This document shows positions 1 to 12,343 of a DNA stretch of 64,000 nt, one piece after another. The stretch lies in NCBI GenBank assembly GCA_025331565.1, contig JAFREQ010000101.1:682001-746000 (forward strand), read 5' to 3'. The notes beneath the pieces are model-generated. The model saw nothing but the letters and a program-made list of their open reading frames with translations. It searched no databases and was not told the DNA's origin. A program made the position numbers and the translations under genes. This DNA comes from Holacanthus passer. Its lineage: Eukaryota; Chordata; Actinopteri; Pomacanthidae. Within the stretch, counting starts at the first letter, position 1, and each line of letters starts with the position of its first letter.

Positions 1-2775
1 AGAATAAGTTTTTAATTCATCAGTACTGCATCCTGTGCAAGTTTGGCTGTAAAGGTCCTGTCATGTCTGAATAAATGTCATAAGGAGAAATTATGAAACA
101 GACACGTCTGACACATGTCTGAATAAATGTCTGAGTAGCGGATGCACACAGATGAAGCCAGCAGTGTTACATACTTCATGTCTGAAAAGGGTTAACGATG
201 ATATTAAAATGCTGGTGTTTAATGCTTACCATTCATCATCTTAGTTTAGCTGAGACTGAATGTGATTACTTTAGTTCGGTCACAAACTTAATTTTTAAAA
301 TTAAATTGTTTATGTGATGATGGCTGAAGATGAAAAGTCATAGGATTGCCAGCATTCTCATCAATCATCATCAATCGTGACAGCGTCCAGGTTCATGATA
401 TCAGGTAGCCACAGATATGCATTTAATGCATGCAAGAAGCTTTAGAATTATAGTTCCTACAGGGGAATATGAAGACATGGTATGAGTGACTGTAAAGTTT
501 GAGATCAAATTAAGGTATATACTGGCAACATTTTATATTTTTCCCATGGTCATCAAATCCTATGTTTGGATCCAAACCAACAATTATTGTTTCCTACTAA
601 TGAGTATTGTTTGTGGGTCAAAAGCCTGATATAGAGTTATCTTATTCTTCTGTGGCAGAGCTCAATTATTATGCAGAAACTATTAAAAACACATCAATGA
701 GCCACATGGTTGCTCTTGGTGGCATACCATACGACACTGTATACCACACTACACTGTGACACAATCGCAAGTACACTGTCCTGCTGACAGAAATACTAAG
801 AGCATTAATTGTGTATGAAAATAGTCTCCAACAATGACTAATTACCTTTGTTGAATTAGAAAGCAGTGTGGATTCTGTGGAAGCCCAGTAATTTGGGCAG
901 TTATGGAGAAGTCGTACTATGGGGCGACCATATCCAAAGTAAAAATAACCTTATAGGTCACACGGTTTAAAGGTCATAATTGCTATCATGTACTACATCT
1001 GCTATACAAACATACAGTATGTACATATTTTTGTTGTTGCTATGTGCACATGTATATCTATATGCAATGCACATCAGTGAGTGAAATAAACTCAATACAA
1101 GTCTCAATACATGTCAGTGTTTGTTATCTCAGTGTCACTTATTACTGAAGTGTGTCTTTGCTCTCTCCCCCCTTGAGAGGGATGAAATGAGGAGGGAGAC
1201 AACAAACCCCTAACAGGAATATGCAACACCTTGTGTGTGTGCTTCAGGCAGAACTGGCATTTCAACTCACATGTTTTTTCTTTATACAGACTGTGACCAC
1301 TTTGCTGAGTAGCCCTGGACACATTTAACCAACCAATCAACATCATCATGGTAAACTGTGCTTCCTATTTTTTTCTATATGATTAATTAAGCACAACATA
1401 TCAAGTAATGTATATTTCACTTTGCATTGCAAGTTCCTTTGTACTTTTTTAAAATGTCTTTTTTACTGAATTCAACAACTTTCATGCTACATCCTGGAAT
1501 GTGGGAGTAGTAGTTATCAGATCTAGTACAAGGCCTATCCATTGTAAATTTGCCACTTGTCACTTAACTTTCTATTAGTGTCATTCTTGAGTCCTGGCAG
1601 GACCTATTTCATGACCCAAATTGCTTGTAAAGAGCCAGGTCAGAGAGAGTTTAGGAAGTTCAGTTATCTCTGTCAAAAATGAAAACTTGAAGTCATCATA
1701 TGGGCTACAACAAAAAGCTGACATTTCAACATAAATCTGTCTGCTTGTTTATTCTGTTTTCAACTCAGAATTCTGCTTTAGCTTGTCCGAGATCTCCAGG
1801 AAAACACCGTATCCACTCAAAGCTCTGCTTACCCTAAATGAGTCCAAATCCCTATTTAATGCCCCACATTGACACAAGGAAATGGAATGGATGCACTTGT
1901 CAGGCTTCTGGTTAACAAAGGTGGTCTCAAAAATGTCTCCTGCCTCTCTCCTGGAGTTTTCCCTTCAGCTGGCATCTGGTGGAATGGCAGAATGAAGCTG
2001 CTCTGACAGGCAATTACTGTATTTAATATCTCTTGGCAGAGGGAAGGAGTCATTGTTTGAGCACAGTGAATTCCAGGCAGGATCAACTGTGACAGCCGCT
2101 TTCTATCCACCATCCTCCAATTGTTATCCCCCAACCTCCTCCAGCCTTCTCTGCTGTCCAAGCAGCGGCAATCCAAATGAAAATGAAGACACATGGATAT
2201 TTTACCACCACTGGATCCACTGTGTCTTAAACAGGGTCAAAAATAACAACCTTGTTTGGAGCATCATGCATTATGCATCATGTATCTTTAGAAGTCTTTT
2301 GAATCAGATTTGGGGTAATTATTTGTTGGTCACAATCTCTCACGGTCTGGACTCAGCTCAATGCTCAATGAGATCTCAAATCATCACATTGGTTCAAATC
2401 AGCAGCAAAACAAATGAAAAAACAAACTTCTACAAGTGACATGAGTTGAGCAGTTTTCAGCATTCATCTGCACCACAGGCCACAACACAGCTTACTTACT
2501 TTTACTGGGTAAAACAGGCAAGGCAACCCAAAGGGGGTGTTAATGTTTGCTCTATAATTAGATTAAACCAAGTTGAAAGATTGTTGCTTTAGGTTACTCG
2601 TTAATGTGTACAGAATTATATTTCAGATCAAATTACCAGCTCTACTATCTAATCTGGAGCAAGATTTGCATAATGTTCCTTTTCTAAATATGGATATTAA
2701 TGAATAGGGGAGGACTAGAGAGGAGCGTGCATTAGTACACGTTATAATCACCCACCCATCAGTTTCCCCAACACA

Positions 2776-2834
<59 letters not shown>

Positions 2835-2939
2835 ATTTGAAGTTTTCAGTGCACAGGGAATCATAGCTCCAAATCACTTTTACCATATTCTGTAAATCCT
2901 GATACATATTTAAATATAATTTAAAATCCTTCTCCTTTC
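1..2939. other. Anonymous non-coding DNA
   Basis: I see no convincing gene here. The open frames are short, overlap on both strands, and match no family I know. Base composition is AT-rich. An (AC)n/(AG)n compound microsatellite lies near the right end. Confidence 0.5.
2771..2830. repeat. (AC)n-(AG)n compound microsatellite
   Basis: About 11 AC units run directly into about 19 AG units. The open frame across it on the - strand is only the translation of this simple repeat. Confidence 0.95.
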
Positions 2940-3303
2940 CTACAAAGCACACAATAGTCAGGCACCATCATATCTTAAATAACTCACAGCTCCCTATTAC
3001 CCCAGTACAACATTGCACTCTAGAATGCAGCTTTACTTGTGGTTCCTAGAGTCTCCAAAAGTAGAATGGGAGCCAGAGCCTTCAGCCATCAAGTTCCTGT
3101 GGAACCAGATCCCAATTTAGGTTCAGGAGGCAGACACCCCCTCCATATTTAAGAGCAGGCTTAAAATCTTCCTGTAAAAAAAGCTTAGAGTTAAGGCTGG
3201 CTCAGGTGAGCTCTGAACCATCCTCAGTTACACTGCCATAAGCCGCAGCTGCTGGGAGAATACACATGATGCGAATGTATATTCTCGCTCCTCCTTTTCT
3301 CTC

Positions 3304-3336
<33 letters not shown>

Positions 3337-3420
3337 GAGTTTTTCCTCACCACTGTTGCCGAGTGCTTGACTGAAAACAACCCCTACACCTACCACAGGA
3401 AATCCCTCCTTCCTGACACA
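2940..3420 (+). mobile_element. LINE 3' end (ORF2 C-terminus plus tail), + strand copy
   Basis: Translated on +, the block reads like the end of a fish LINE ORF2: an APSYLK-like stretch, then LWFLESPK, then a broken version of the QAPLLWNQ...STFKSRLKTFLFDKAY ending. It is then followed by the same 3' untranslated tail that ends the - strand copy at about 4530-5400, including a GAGTTTTTCCTCACC motif. Frameshifts have destroyed the frame. A (CT)n run at about 3298-3337 interrupts the tail. The exact LINE clade is uncertain. The pairing with the second copy is seen directly. Confidence 0.7.
3298..3337. repeat. (CT)n microsatellite inside the LINE tail
   Basis: An interrupted run of CT with a few TTT breaks, placed within the LINE 3' tail. 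Confidence 0.9.
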
Positions 3421-4529
3421 TGCTAGCTCTGTACTGCTCTGTTCATTTAGTCTCTGTACTGCTCACTATTGGACAAGTTGAAATGTTGACCTCATGGCGG
3501 TGATAAAGGCAAAGTCAGTGAATCATCAAATTTTATCGCAATCCATCAAACATTTGCTAAGATATTTCATTCTGGACCAAAGTGGTGTACAGACAACATT
3601 GCCATCCTCAGCTAGCATGACTAAAAGCAGACAATTATCAAGATGCCAATAAGAAGGAATGCAAATTCCAAAATCAATAAAACAAACAATTCCATTCAAT
3701 ATAGATGCAAATACAATTGAGTCACATACTGAAAGCACTTATTAAGATTCAGAGGTGGTTTAGGCAGTATACACTATTTACCAGCAAGAAGCTGGTTTCC
3801 TTCCATGTTTGTTTGAAAGTCAGTGTGCTCAAGCCACAGACAGGTGTGCTGCTCTCTGCACTATCTGAGCTTCCACAAATATAGTATGCTACAAATGTGC
3901 AGATGTGTGACCAACCACTACTGGACTGGTGCCATTTGTGCATGTCCTTCCCATCAGAGCAGTATTAGATTTGATCAATGATACAGGTCAGAACAACAAA
4001 GCCATACACCATAACAACAAGCGTGTTAAATTATGTACAGTGTCTAATGATGAAATTCATCCATAGTGCACTCCACATACCTGCTCTCTATCTGTGTCTG
4101 TTGGTCAGTACAATCTTCTGTTAGATAGCATCATCTTGCCAAATTCAACAGTTTCCATCTTCTCCAGCCCGAGGACCCACATCTCCCCAGGCCTTGTCCC
4201 TCCACAGCCCAGAGGCCTGCCAACAGGTGGCTAACACCTGCAAAGGCATCTGGCTGCCCATCCAGCCATCTGCGGGGCCACTTTACAGTCCACTAACAGG
4301 GCAGCATTGCTGCAGCCCAGAGCCATCCCACAATACTGCCCCAGCTAGAAATGTTATACCTAGAATATATATATATAATATATAGCTAGAATATTACCCA
4401 AAATTGTGTGATTATAACCTTCTTAAAATGTTTTTGCCTGTACATTTTTAAAGGCGAGTTGTTTGTTTTGTTTTGTTTTTGTTACCATTGTTGAAACGTC
4501 AAGTTTTTATTGTTAAACACTTTTAGAAC

Positions 4530-5400
4530 ATTATTCAATTCAATTCAGTTCAATTTTATTTGTATAGCGCCAAATCACAACAAAAGTCATTTGAAGGCAC
4601 TTTACATACACAGCAGGTCCAAACCATACTCTTTATAATATTACTTATAGAGACCCAACAGTTCCCATCATGAGCAAGCACTTGGTAACAGAAGTGAGGA
4701 AAAACTTCCTTTGAACAGGCAGAAACCCCAGAACAGAACCAGGCTCAAGATGGACAGCCATCTGCCGCGAGGGAGAGAGCATGCAATACTACAATCCACA
4801 GATGTGACGCTAATAATAATAGCAGTGTTAAACAGAGACACAAGTGCAGTCGGAGGCTTGTAAACATGACACATGTATCTGCAGAAAGTGACAGGAGAGA
4901 AGAGAGAGGAGAGAAACAAGAGAGCGCAAAACTACGAGAGAGGGAAGAAGTTGCATTAGTAAGATGCATTGATGGGTTATGAATGGATACAGGTGGAGGA
5001 GAGAGAGAAGGAGGGTTAAGCTCAGTGCATCATGGGAAGTCCCCCGCAGTCTAGGCCTATAGCAGCATAACTAAGGGATGACACAGGGCTCACCTGGACC
5101 AAACCTAACTATAAGCTTTGTCAAAGAGGAAGGTTTTAAGCCTACTCTTAAATGTGGAAAGGGTGTCTGCCTCCCAAACCCAGACTGGGATCTGATTCCA
5201 TAGGAGAGGAGCTTGATAACTGAAGGCTCTGGCTCCAAATCTACTTTTGGAGACTCTGGGAACCAAAAGAAACCCTGCATTCTGGGAGCGTAGTGCTCTA
5301 TTGGGAAGATAGGGTACAATGAGCTCTTGATGGTGCTTGACCATTAAGAGCTTTATGGGTTAGTAGAAGGATATTAAATTCAATTCTTGATTTGACAGGG
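4530..5400 (-). mobile_element. LINE 3' end, - strand copy, with the 'TTTATTTGTATAGCGCC' teleost tail
   Basis: On the - strand, 5344-5105 encodes the ORF2 end: LLVPRVSKSRFGARAFSYQ, LLWNQIPV, then STFKSRLKTFLFDKAYS and a stop. This is the conserved C-terminus found after the reverse transcriptase of many fish LINEs. Upstream, at about 5390-5345, the other frame still reads ILLLTHKALNG, so a frameshift is present. The remaining 570 bp is the familiar percomorph tail, with the 'tagcgccaaatcac' box at its 3' end. The 5' part of the LINE is absent, as is usual for truncated insertions. Confidence 0.8.
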
Positions 5401-5667
5401 AGCCAGGGCAAAGAAGCCACTCCTAGATTCCTTACAGTAGTGCTGGAGGCCAATGCAATGCCAGAGAGAGTACTGATATCTTTAGAAAATGCACATTGGA
5501 GGTGGCTGGGGCCAAGTACAATAACTTTTTTTCTGAATTTAACAGTAGAAAATTACAGGTCATCCAGGTTACTTTGTTAAGGCATACCTGAAGTTTAGCT
5601 AATTGGTTGGTTTTATCTGGTTAAATTGACAGATGTAATTGGGTATCATTTGCATAGCAATGAAAGT
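5401..5667. repeat. Dispersed teleost repeat interrupted by an LTR-like insertion
   Basis: I recognise this sequence as a common teleost dispersed repeat (the 'gtcatccaggtt' and 'ttgcatagcaatga' portions). Its natural continuation, 'ttaatggagtgtttcctgataatg', reappears at 6252 after the LTR-like insert. Family recognition is from memory. The continuity across the insert is what defines the insert boundaries. Confidence 0.55.
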
Positions 5668-6246
5668 ATTAGAGTTTGGGCTTTGCCTCTCTCTTTCCTT
5701 GTGTTTCCTGTTGGTTTCCCTCCCTAGTGTGTCATGTTTGTCTCAGTCTGTCTCTGTGTTGCTGGGCGTGGACTTCTGGGTTCCCTCCTCCTACCTGCCC
5801 ATCTGATCTTCTGCAGCTGCTGATTCTCCTCACCTGCACCTAATCTCCTGATCAAACCCTGCAGTATATAACCCTGGCTCAGACGTCCAGACTCCGCCAG
5901 ATCGTTCAGTCTCTGTTGCGGTACAAGACATCCAGGCCTCTTTTCCTGAGACAACTTTTGATCATTTGTATTTTTTGGTGTTCTTTTCCTGGACATCAGT
6001 TTACCTTTTGTCTCTGTGCTTCAGGTCCTTCACGCCTGCTCCACCACAATTCAAGTTTCAACCCACCTCGCTTCAGTCTTCAGCAGCCTGTTTGGTTATC
6101 CACCTTCAACTCCTCCGCCTGCCCTGCTCAGCCGTACCCGTCCACCTCAGCCAGACCACCCCAGCTCTACCCAAAATAAACTGTCAACACCATTCTGTCT
6201 CCAGGTTGTGTCTGTCTTTGGGCCCTAATATTGAACTGCCTTAACA
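5668..6246 (+). mobile_element. LTR-like insertion (probable solo LTR), 579 bp
   Basis: The block interrupts a dispersed repeat and is flanked by a 6-bp direct repeat GAAAGT at 5662-5667 and 6247-6252, as expected of a target duplication. Inside, in + order, are a TATA-like box (tatataaccc, about 5875) and an AATAAA signal at about 6175 near the end, which is the LTR layout. The right end is ...TTAACA. The left end does not begin with TG, so that edge may be shifted or mutated. No gag or pol is attached. Confidence 0.6.
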
Positions 6247-8044
6247 GAAAGTTAATGGAGTGTTTCCTGATAATGTTCCCTGGTATTTTATTGGCTTCAA
6301 TCGCCTGTTGTTTTTTTACTAATGTTTTTGCATTTGCATACTTTCATAGAAATAGGAAGATGACACAACACTAGCAAGCACAGTATCACCCAATGGAAGC
6401 ATCATAATTAAGACTTTTAATTTCCCAAGTTTCTGATTATATTCAATGAAATATTTTGATTACTTCAAAGCAGAAGTGGCTGATGTCAAACAGTGGACAA
6501 TGCATACAGAAAGAATAATTACACTATATGTTGTCCGTTAATATGGCTAATAGTTGATGGTGAATTATTATTAATGGCTCTTAATTCTTTTAAATCTGTT
6601 AATCATGTTACTGTATCTGTTAGTTGTTCAGTAACTGCAACTGACATCTATTTCTATTGTTTATGTCTGTTTTGAGTAAGGGGTGAGCAAAATTAGTCAT
6701 GGAATTTGTAAATGCAGTTGTGTTTTGATTATGAATTGTTTTTTTTTTTTTTTTTGTTTTTGTTTTTCTGGAGTTGGATGGATGAATTACCATGAGTGGC
6801 AAAAATAGACAAATAATACATGAAATTACTTAGTAATAAAACAAAGATCAGGCTCACTCAAACTTTCTTGAAAGGTTTTCTAAATATCTTTTTAATTGCC
6901 ACAATATCAGCACATTTGCTGATGTATGATGTCACTGATGATGCATATTCCTCAAGATTAATATGGTTCTACTGGGTGGTGGTATCTCTGAACATGTGCC
7001 AGTCTGTGCACTCAAAACAGTCCTGTAGAGTGGCTGTAGCCACACTTCAACTGTTTTTTTTTCCTGATGGTTTGACTGGGAGTAAGTGGCCAGGAGAAGC
7101 ATGGAAATATGTTCTGACTGACCAAAATGGAGGTGGTGGAGGGCTTTGTAGCTGCTAGGAATGTTTGTGTATACATGGAGGAGTATATTTTTCCCCCTGG
7201 TTGCGGGCGTGGATATACTGGTTGACTTAAGGTCAAACAGTTCTGAGGTCTGTTTGATTAAAATCACCAGCTTCAGTAAAAAAATGCCATCTGGTTGTTT
7301 TGACATGTGACTGTTGATGACTTCATACAGTTGATGTCGTATATTTTTTTAAAATTTATGTCTGGGGGAATGTCAATGGCAACCACAAGGACACTGCTGA
7401 ATTATCTGGACAGAAAATATGGTCAGCATTTGTGCAAAAAACAAAAAAACGACAAAAAAGGTTGTGTGGGTGTTGTAGGATTCTGTGTCGGTTATTTGCC
7501 TCATGTTTCAAACTTGGTTCATATTTCTTCCAGTCTCAAATGTTTGCATAAGTCTTCTGTCATCTTTTGTAGTAGAAAACACTGCCAGCAAAAGTGGAGG
7601 GCAGAGAAACAGTCCAGAGAAGGCTGGACTTTTCTTGCCATTCTTCTTGTAAATCCCAGCCTGAAGCCACCTTCTCCCACACATCTCCATTCAGCCAGCC
7701 CTCTTCCAGTCCCCTATCTCCACCACCATCTTCTTCCATTTCCTCCCATCATCTCTCCTCCTCACTCTCTGCAAGTAGTTGCTTCTTCTCCTTGTGTTGG
7801 TGATTTCTGTCAGTTAGCAGGGTTTCACAACTTCCAAACAGCAGTAGCTCATTTTGCTGGTTAGTTCTTTTCTCAAAAAACTCAAATTTCAAATTTTTTG
7901 TTATTCATTTAACACCATCTGCATTGAGGTATTTGAATGTAATTTAATTCCATCCACATTTTATGATTTTTGGACGTTCAGGTTAGGACAAGGTCAGTTG
8001 GCCTACATTGTCATTGTAAAAATAATAAACACATGGTTTATGTT

Positions 8045-8175
8045 GTGAAACGTTGCTGTTTGGTTAGGTTTAGACACCAAAATTACTTGATTAGGTTTAG
8101 GAAAAGCTCACGGATTGGGTTAAAATAAGTACTTTAAGTTAGCGTTATGTTCTCGACGTAACTTAAATATGTTAT
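8045..8175. repeat. Dispersed teleost 'ggttaggtttag' repeat fragment
   Basis: It contains two spaced 'ttaggtttag' units and the 'gcgttatgttctcgacgtaa' ending, a combination seen in many percomorph genomes. A weaker relative lies at about 21510-21560. Family membership is from memory. Confidence 0.45.
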
Positions 8176-11100
8176 ATACTGTAAGTTAACCTACAGATGT
8201 TAGTTAATGCTGACTGCTGGATAAAACAGATTTATTTTCAATTGTGATTTGTAAGAGTTTGGGAGGGCACAGACAAATGATGCATCCTGCTGATAAGGGC
8301 AGATCAGATCATAAAACACTTCTACGTGTAGTTCTAAAGGGCATGACAAACAATGTGTTTTGTCATTTTTGGAGGAGTTTCTGGGTTTTAAACAAGCCAA
8401 AAGTTTATTTGGATCACCAGAGGATCCACTGATATTTAACACATATAAGATAAAGGTCACTCACCATGCAGTGAGCCGGTCTTCAGTCTAACTGATGCAA
8501 TGAACTGGCAAACCCTTTTATTTATTAAATGTGTAACTGTGTGTAAACTGTGTGCAGACAACTAGAATAAGTACAGTAGGCCGATACTGATGCAATAAGT
8601 GTGTCTGTGAACTGTAATGGATGTTTAAAACAGACAATTTGGGTCATAGTTTTACTGGTGACCACTGACTTCTTTTTATTAATGTCACCACTTTATAAGA
8701 CCAAACAAATAAGCAAGACCCAAGTTGTGATAAATAGGAATCATGATTTTAACATAGTCAGTACAGTTCAATCAAAACTTACCTTGATTGGCTTTGATTG
8801 GCTCCAGTAAATCTCTGATGAATCTCGTCTAGAGAGACACAGCCACTACAGTGAGCTGCTCGGGTGAAACTTGCTTTATATCTCTCATTGTGCAGCTCTG
8901 TAGAACTAGTCCTGAGCTCAGCCACTTTGTTTGGTCATCTCAACCTCTTTGTCACAGTCCCTGCCATCCCATCTCCCAGTCTTGGCTGCTGTGTCCAACT
9001 ATATTAGTCTCCACCGTCTGTCCTGCACAGCAGGAATCTAACTCATTGCTCTCTAGCTGCCAATGAGCTCTCTAGCTCATTGGCATCACGGTAGCTACTA
9101 CAGCCAAGCTAGACATGTATTTCCTCGAGTGTCATAACACACAGCCAAAACGAAAAGAAAGCTAAATGTCTATGCACGCATCAGTGGAATTTATGGTTAT
9201 ATTCAAAATGTGCCCTCCTCTCTGCCTTCCCTTAGATTTAATTTGATCTGCAAATGTCAAATGGTAAAAATGAGGGGTGAGAAAGAGATGCAATAACAGA
9301 AGTGAATTCTGTCTTCTAAACTGTCCTAAAATGGCGAGGGAAGAACAAGTATACTTTTGGTATGTAGGAAGATAATATCATACCAATATGTTTGTCTGTG
9401 CAGACACAGTCTTGTAACACAAAAAGAACTAATACAATAAAAGATGAGTTCGACACTTTTAAAAATATGCTAATTCATTTTTTTCAGACAGTCAGGTGAG
9501 AAGATGGGTATAAATCCCATGTCTCTCTGTTAAGTGCAGCCTTGGAGACAGAATGTGATTAATGTAGCTTAGCATAAAGACAAATAACAGCTTGAGTGAA
9601 AATTTTGTGAAGAATTACAGGTGAACTTTGGAGCCTTGCCAGTTGTTACCCCTGTTTGTATACTTTATGCCAAGCTGGGTTTACCATGGCAGCCAGGTCA
9701 GTTGTAATTACTGTACGATGGGTGATTCATAACTTTAATTTTGCATGTACAATAATGTCTATTATAGTGAAATTATATGAAGTCAATTTGGGACCAGCCA
9801 GATCATTTATAGAGCTTTAACTATGTCTTTAACATATCATGAAAAATAAAATTCACCCCCAAATTCTGCAGGCTCCCTCTATTCAAGTATTTTTTTTCTC
9901 AAATTGCAGCAGAAGCCTGTGTAGTACAGCCACTATAGAATGTGTGGCCTTGTAGCTACATTGTGTGTGACACAGTGTGATAGCTGTGCTGTTTATCATG
10001 GGATTATCATCAAGGGAAAGTATGCCTGGTGGTGCCTCTATAGCCATCAAGCGAAGGTATAGAAAGTGTGAATATATGTATATATATACATATATAAAAT
10101 TGTATATGTAAACCCATGAAATTTTTTAATAAATTTGATAAAAGAAACGTCTGAAATCAACACCAGTACTGATGTGTGTCTTTACAGTGCAGTCATACAA
10201 TTCGGGGGGGGGGAAGGTAGTCTTTATGTCATTTCAGCTGGATTCTTCCATAGTTATAGGCACTGAAGGATTTCTGATCAACATGACCATTTGATGTCTC
10301 CCATCTAAACGTGAAAGTATTGCAGGAAATGCAGACTACATCCATGTTAAGTGTTTGAAATTAAACTGCATTGGTGGAGGTGTCCGGGCTCTCCTAAAGT
10401 TTCTATTCTTCTTTCTGGTCCTGCCTGATCTTTTCCAGTGCTGAATTGCCATACGGTGTTGACCTGAAAATAGTCAGAATATTTTCTGAAATGAGATATT
10501 TGGAAAAACTTCTGAAGAAGACTATGTCTGTTTATGTGTGCTAAATTGCAACATATGCGAGAGTTGAGGCTTTCCATGCCTAATTACATTGTGAATTATG
10601 AGGTAGCCGCAAATAAAAACACAGCCATGCATGTATCAAAAATGCAAGTATTCATGTCTATGTCTCTGCAAGGGAACAAGGAGTCCAGGCTTCAACAAAT
10701 ATTTGGAGACATTCTCTACCAGGAATGCAAAGTCAAATCAAATCCTGACTGATTTTTTCAAATGTGTACATTTATTCATTTGCTGTTGGCCTCCAAAGAG
10801 TATCCTAGGAAGATACATGGCTCATAGTGAGTCAAATTGAAATGCTCACCATGAAAATATTGAGTTTAGGATAAATAGATATTGTTAACAAAATCTGTTT
10901 TCTCCATTCTTTCTCTCCTCCTTTTATTATGATGTGTGGACTTCTTTCAAATGGTTAACAGGGCTAATAATATATAAAGTTACTGGAATATCACATATTC
11001 AGATGAAACATCTACAAATTTCCTCTGACATTGGCATACATGTCAGTGTTATCACAAACTTTTAGACTTAACCAAAAAAAACATCATTAAAAAATATAGA

Positions 11101-11832
11101 TAATCAAATAATCTTTGTTGTGATAAAATCAACACCTGGGCACCATCCCATCTGTCTGTCTAACACCATATCAAAAACTGATTACATTGGATATCATTAG
11201 CTAACAGGCTCAGAGTTCATTTAGTTAGGGTATTATTGTTTAGCTAATTTATTAACAGTCTGTTACTAACCTCAATTGCATATGCATAAGAAGCTCAAGG
11301 TTATAATGTATTATAATAGTAGCATGCCATTAACATATCTACATGCAAATCGATTACTGAATTATGACACAAATAAAACAAAATGTACCTTGAAAATGTA
11401 CATATGAAACATTAACTAAATAACAACACACCTAAATACCACCAGCCTCCATCACCCAGATCGAAAACCTGTGAAACTGAGAGGGAAGAGATGAAGTTAT
11501 CTGTCCATTCACCCCTACGCCAGCTGCGCTGAGAGTTTTCAAGTGTTCCACCAATGTTCACATGATACACAGTGACGTAATGACCCTTCCTGTCATTTAT
11601 AGTTTCCTTGTATACTTTAGGACTCTTACCTGACTTCTCTGGAAATTTGCTACTAGGTGCCAATCTTTTGCCTTTACCAGCATCACAATTTGCTTACAAT
11701 GATTTTTTTAGGCATGATGCAAACGTTACTTTTGTGACAGTAGTTCCTGTGAGTCACAGGGCAAGTTTTAGGGAGACACAAACCACTCACTTAATAATTA
11801 ATATATAAGTGAGTATATAAATATAAATATGT

Positions 11833-11836
<4 letters not shown>

Positions 11837-11879
<43 letters not shown>
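11837..11879. repeat. (AC)n microsatellite
   Basis: A perfect run of about 21 AC units. Confidence 0.97.
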
Positions 11880-11881
<2 letters not shown>

Positions 11882-12300
11882 ACACATTACAGTATTTTGA
11901 GGTACTTGTACTTTATTTGAGTATTTTAATCTCATGCCTCATTCTACTTCTACTCCACAGAATTTCAGAGGGAAGTATTGCACATTTTACTTTTACTACA
12001 TTACCATTATCTGACAGCTTAAGTTACTAGTAACTTTACACAAAACATATGAAGAACTTATGAAATACTATGTTTGCCAACGATAAACTGATTGACAAAA
12101 AATTAACTTGCTACTACTTTGATAATTATTTTAGTGATTTTTTTAAGCAAGCAGCATTTCATGGCTTCAGCTTCACAAATGTGGAGATTTGCTGCTTGAA
12201 GCATTAAACATTGACTTGAAATGTCTATATTTTATTAAAACACTTCCAAAGGGAATCATGAGTCATTTCACATGTACAAAGATCCTTGGGATTAACACAG

Positions 12301-12335
<35 letters not shown>

Positions 12336-12343
12336 CACACACT
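12301..12343. repeat. (CT)n-(AT)n-(AC)n compound microsatellite
   Basis: CT repeats pass into a short TATATA run and then ACACAC. Confidence 0.9.

Noticed and set aside
7307..7864. 185-codon + frame
   Set aside because: No recognisable domain. The second half is low-complexity (S, P, H, L) from a C/T-rich stretch, and a shadow frame overlaps it. No splice or promoter support.
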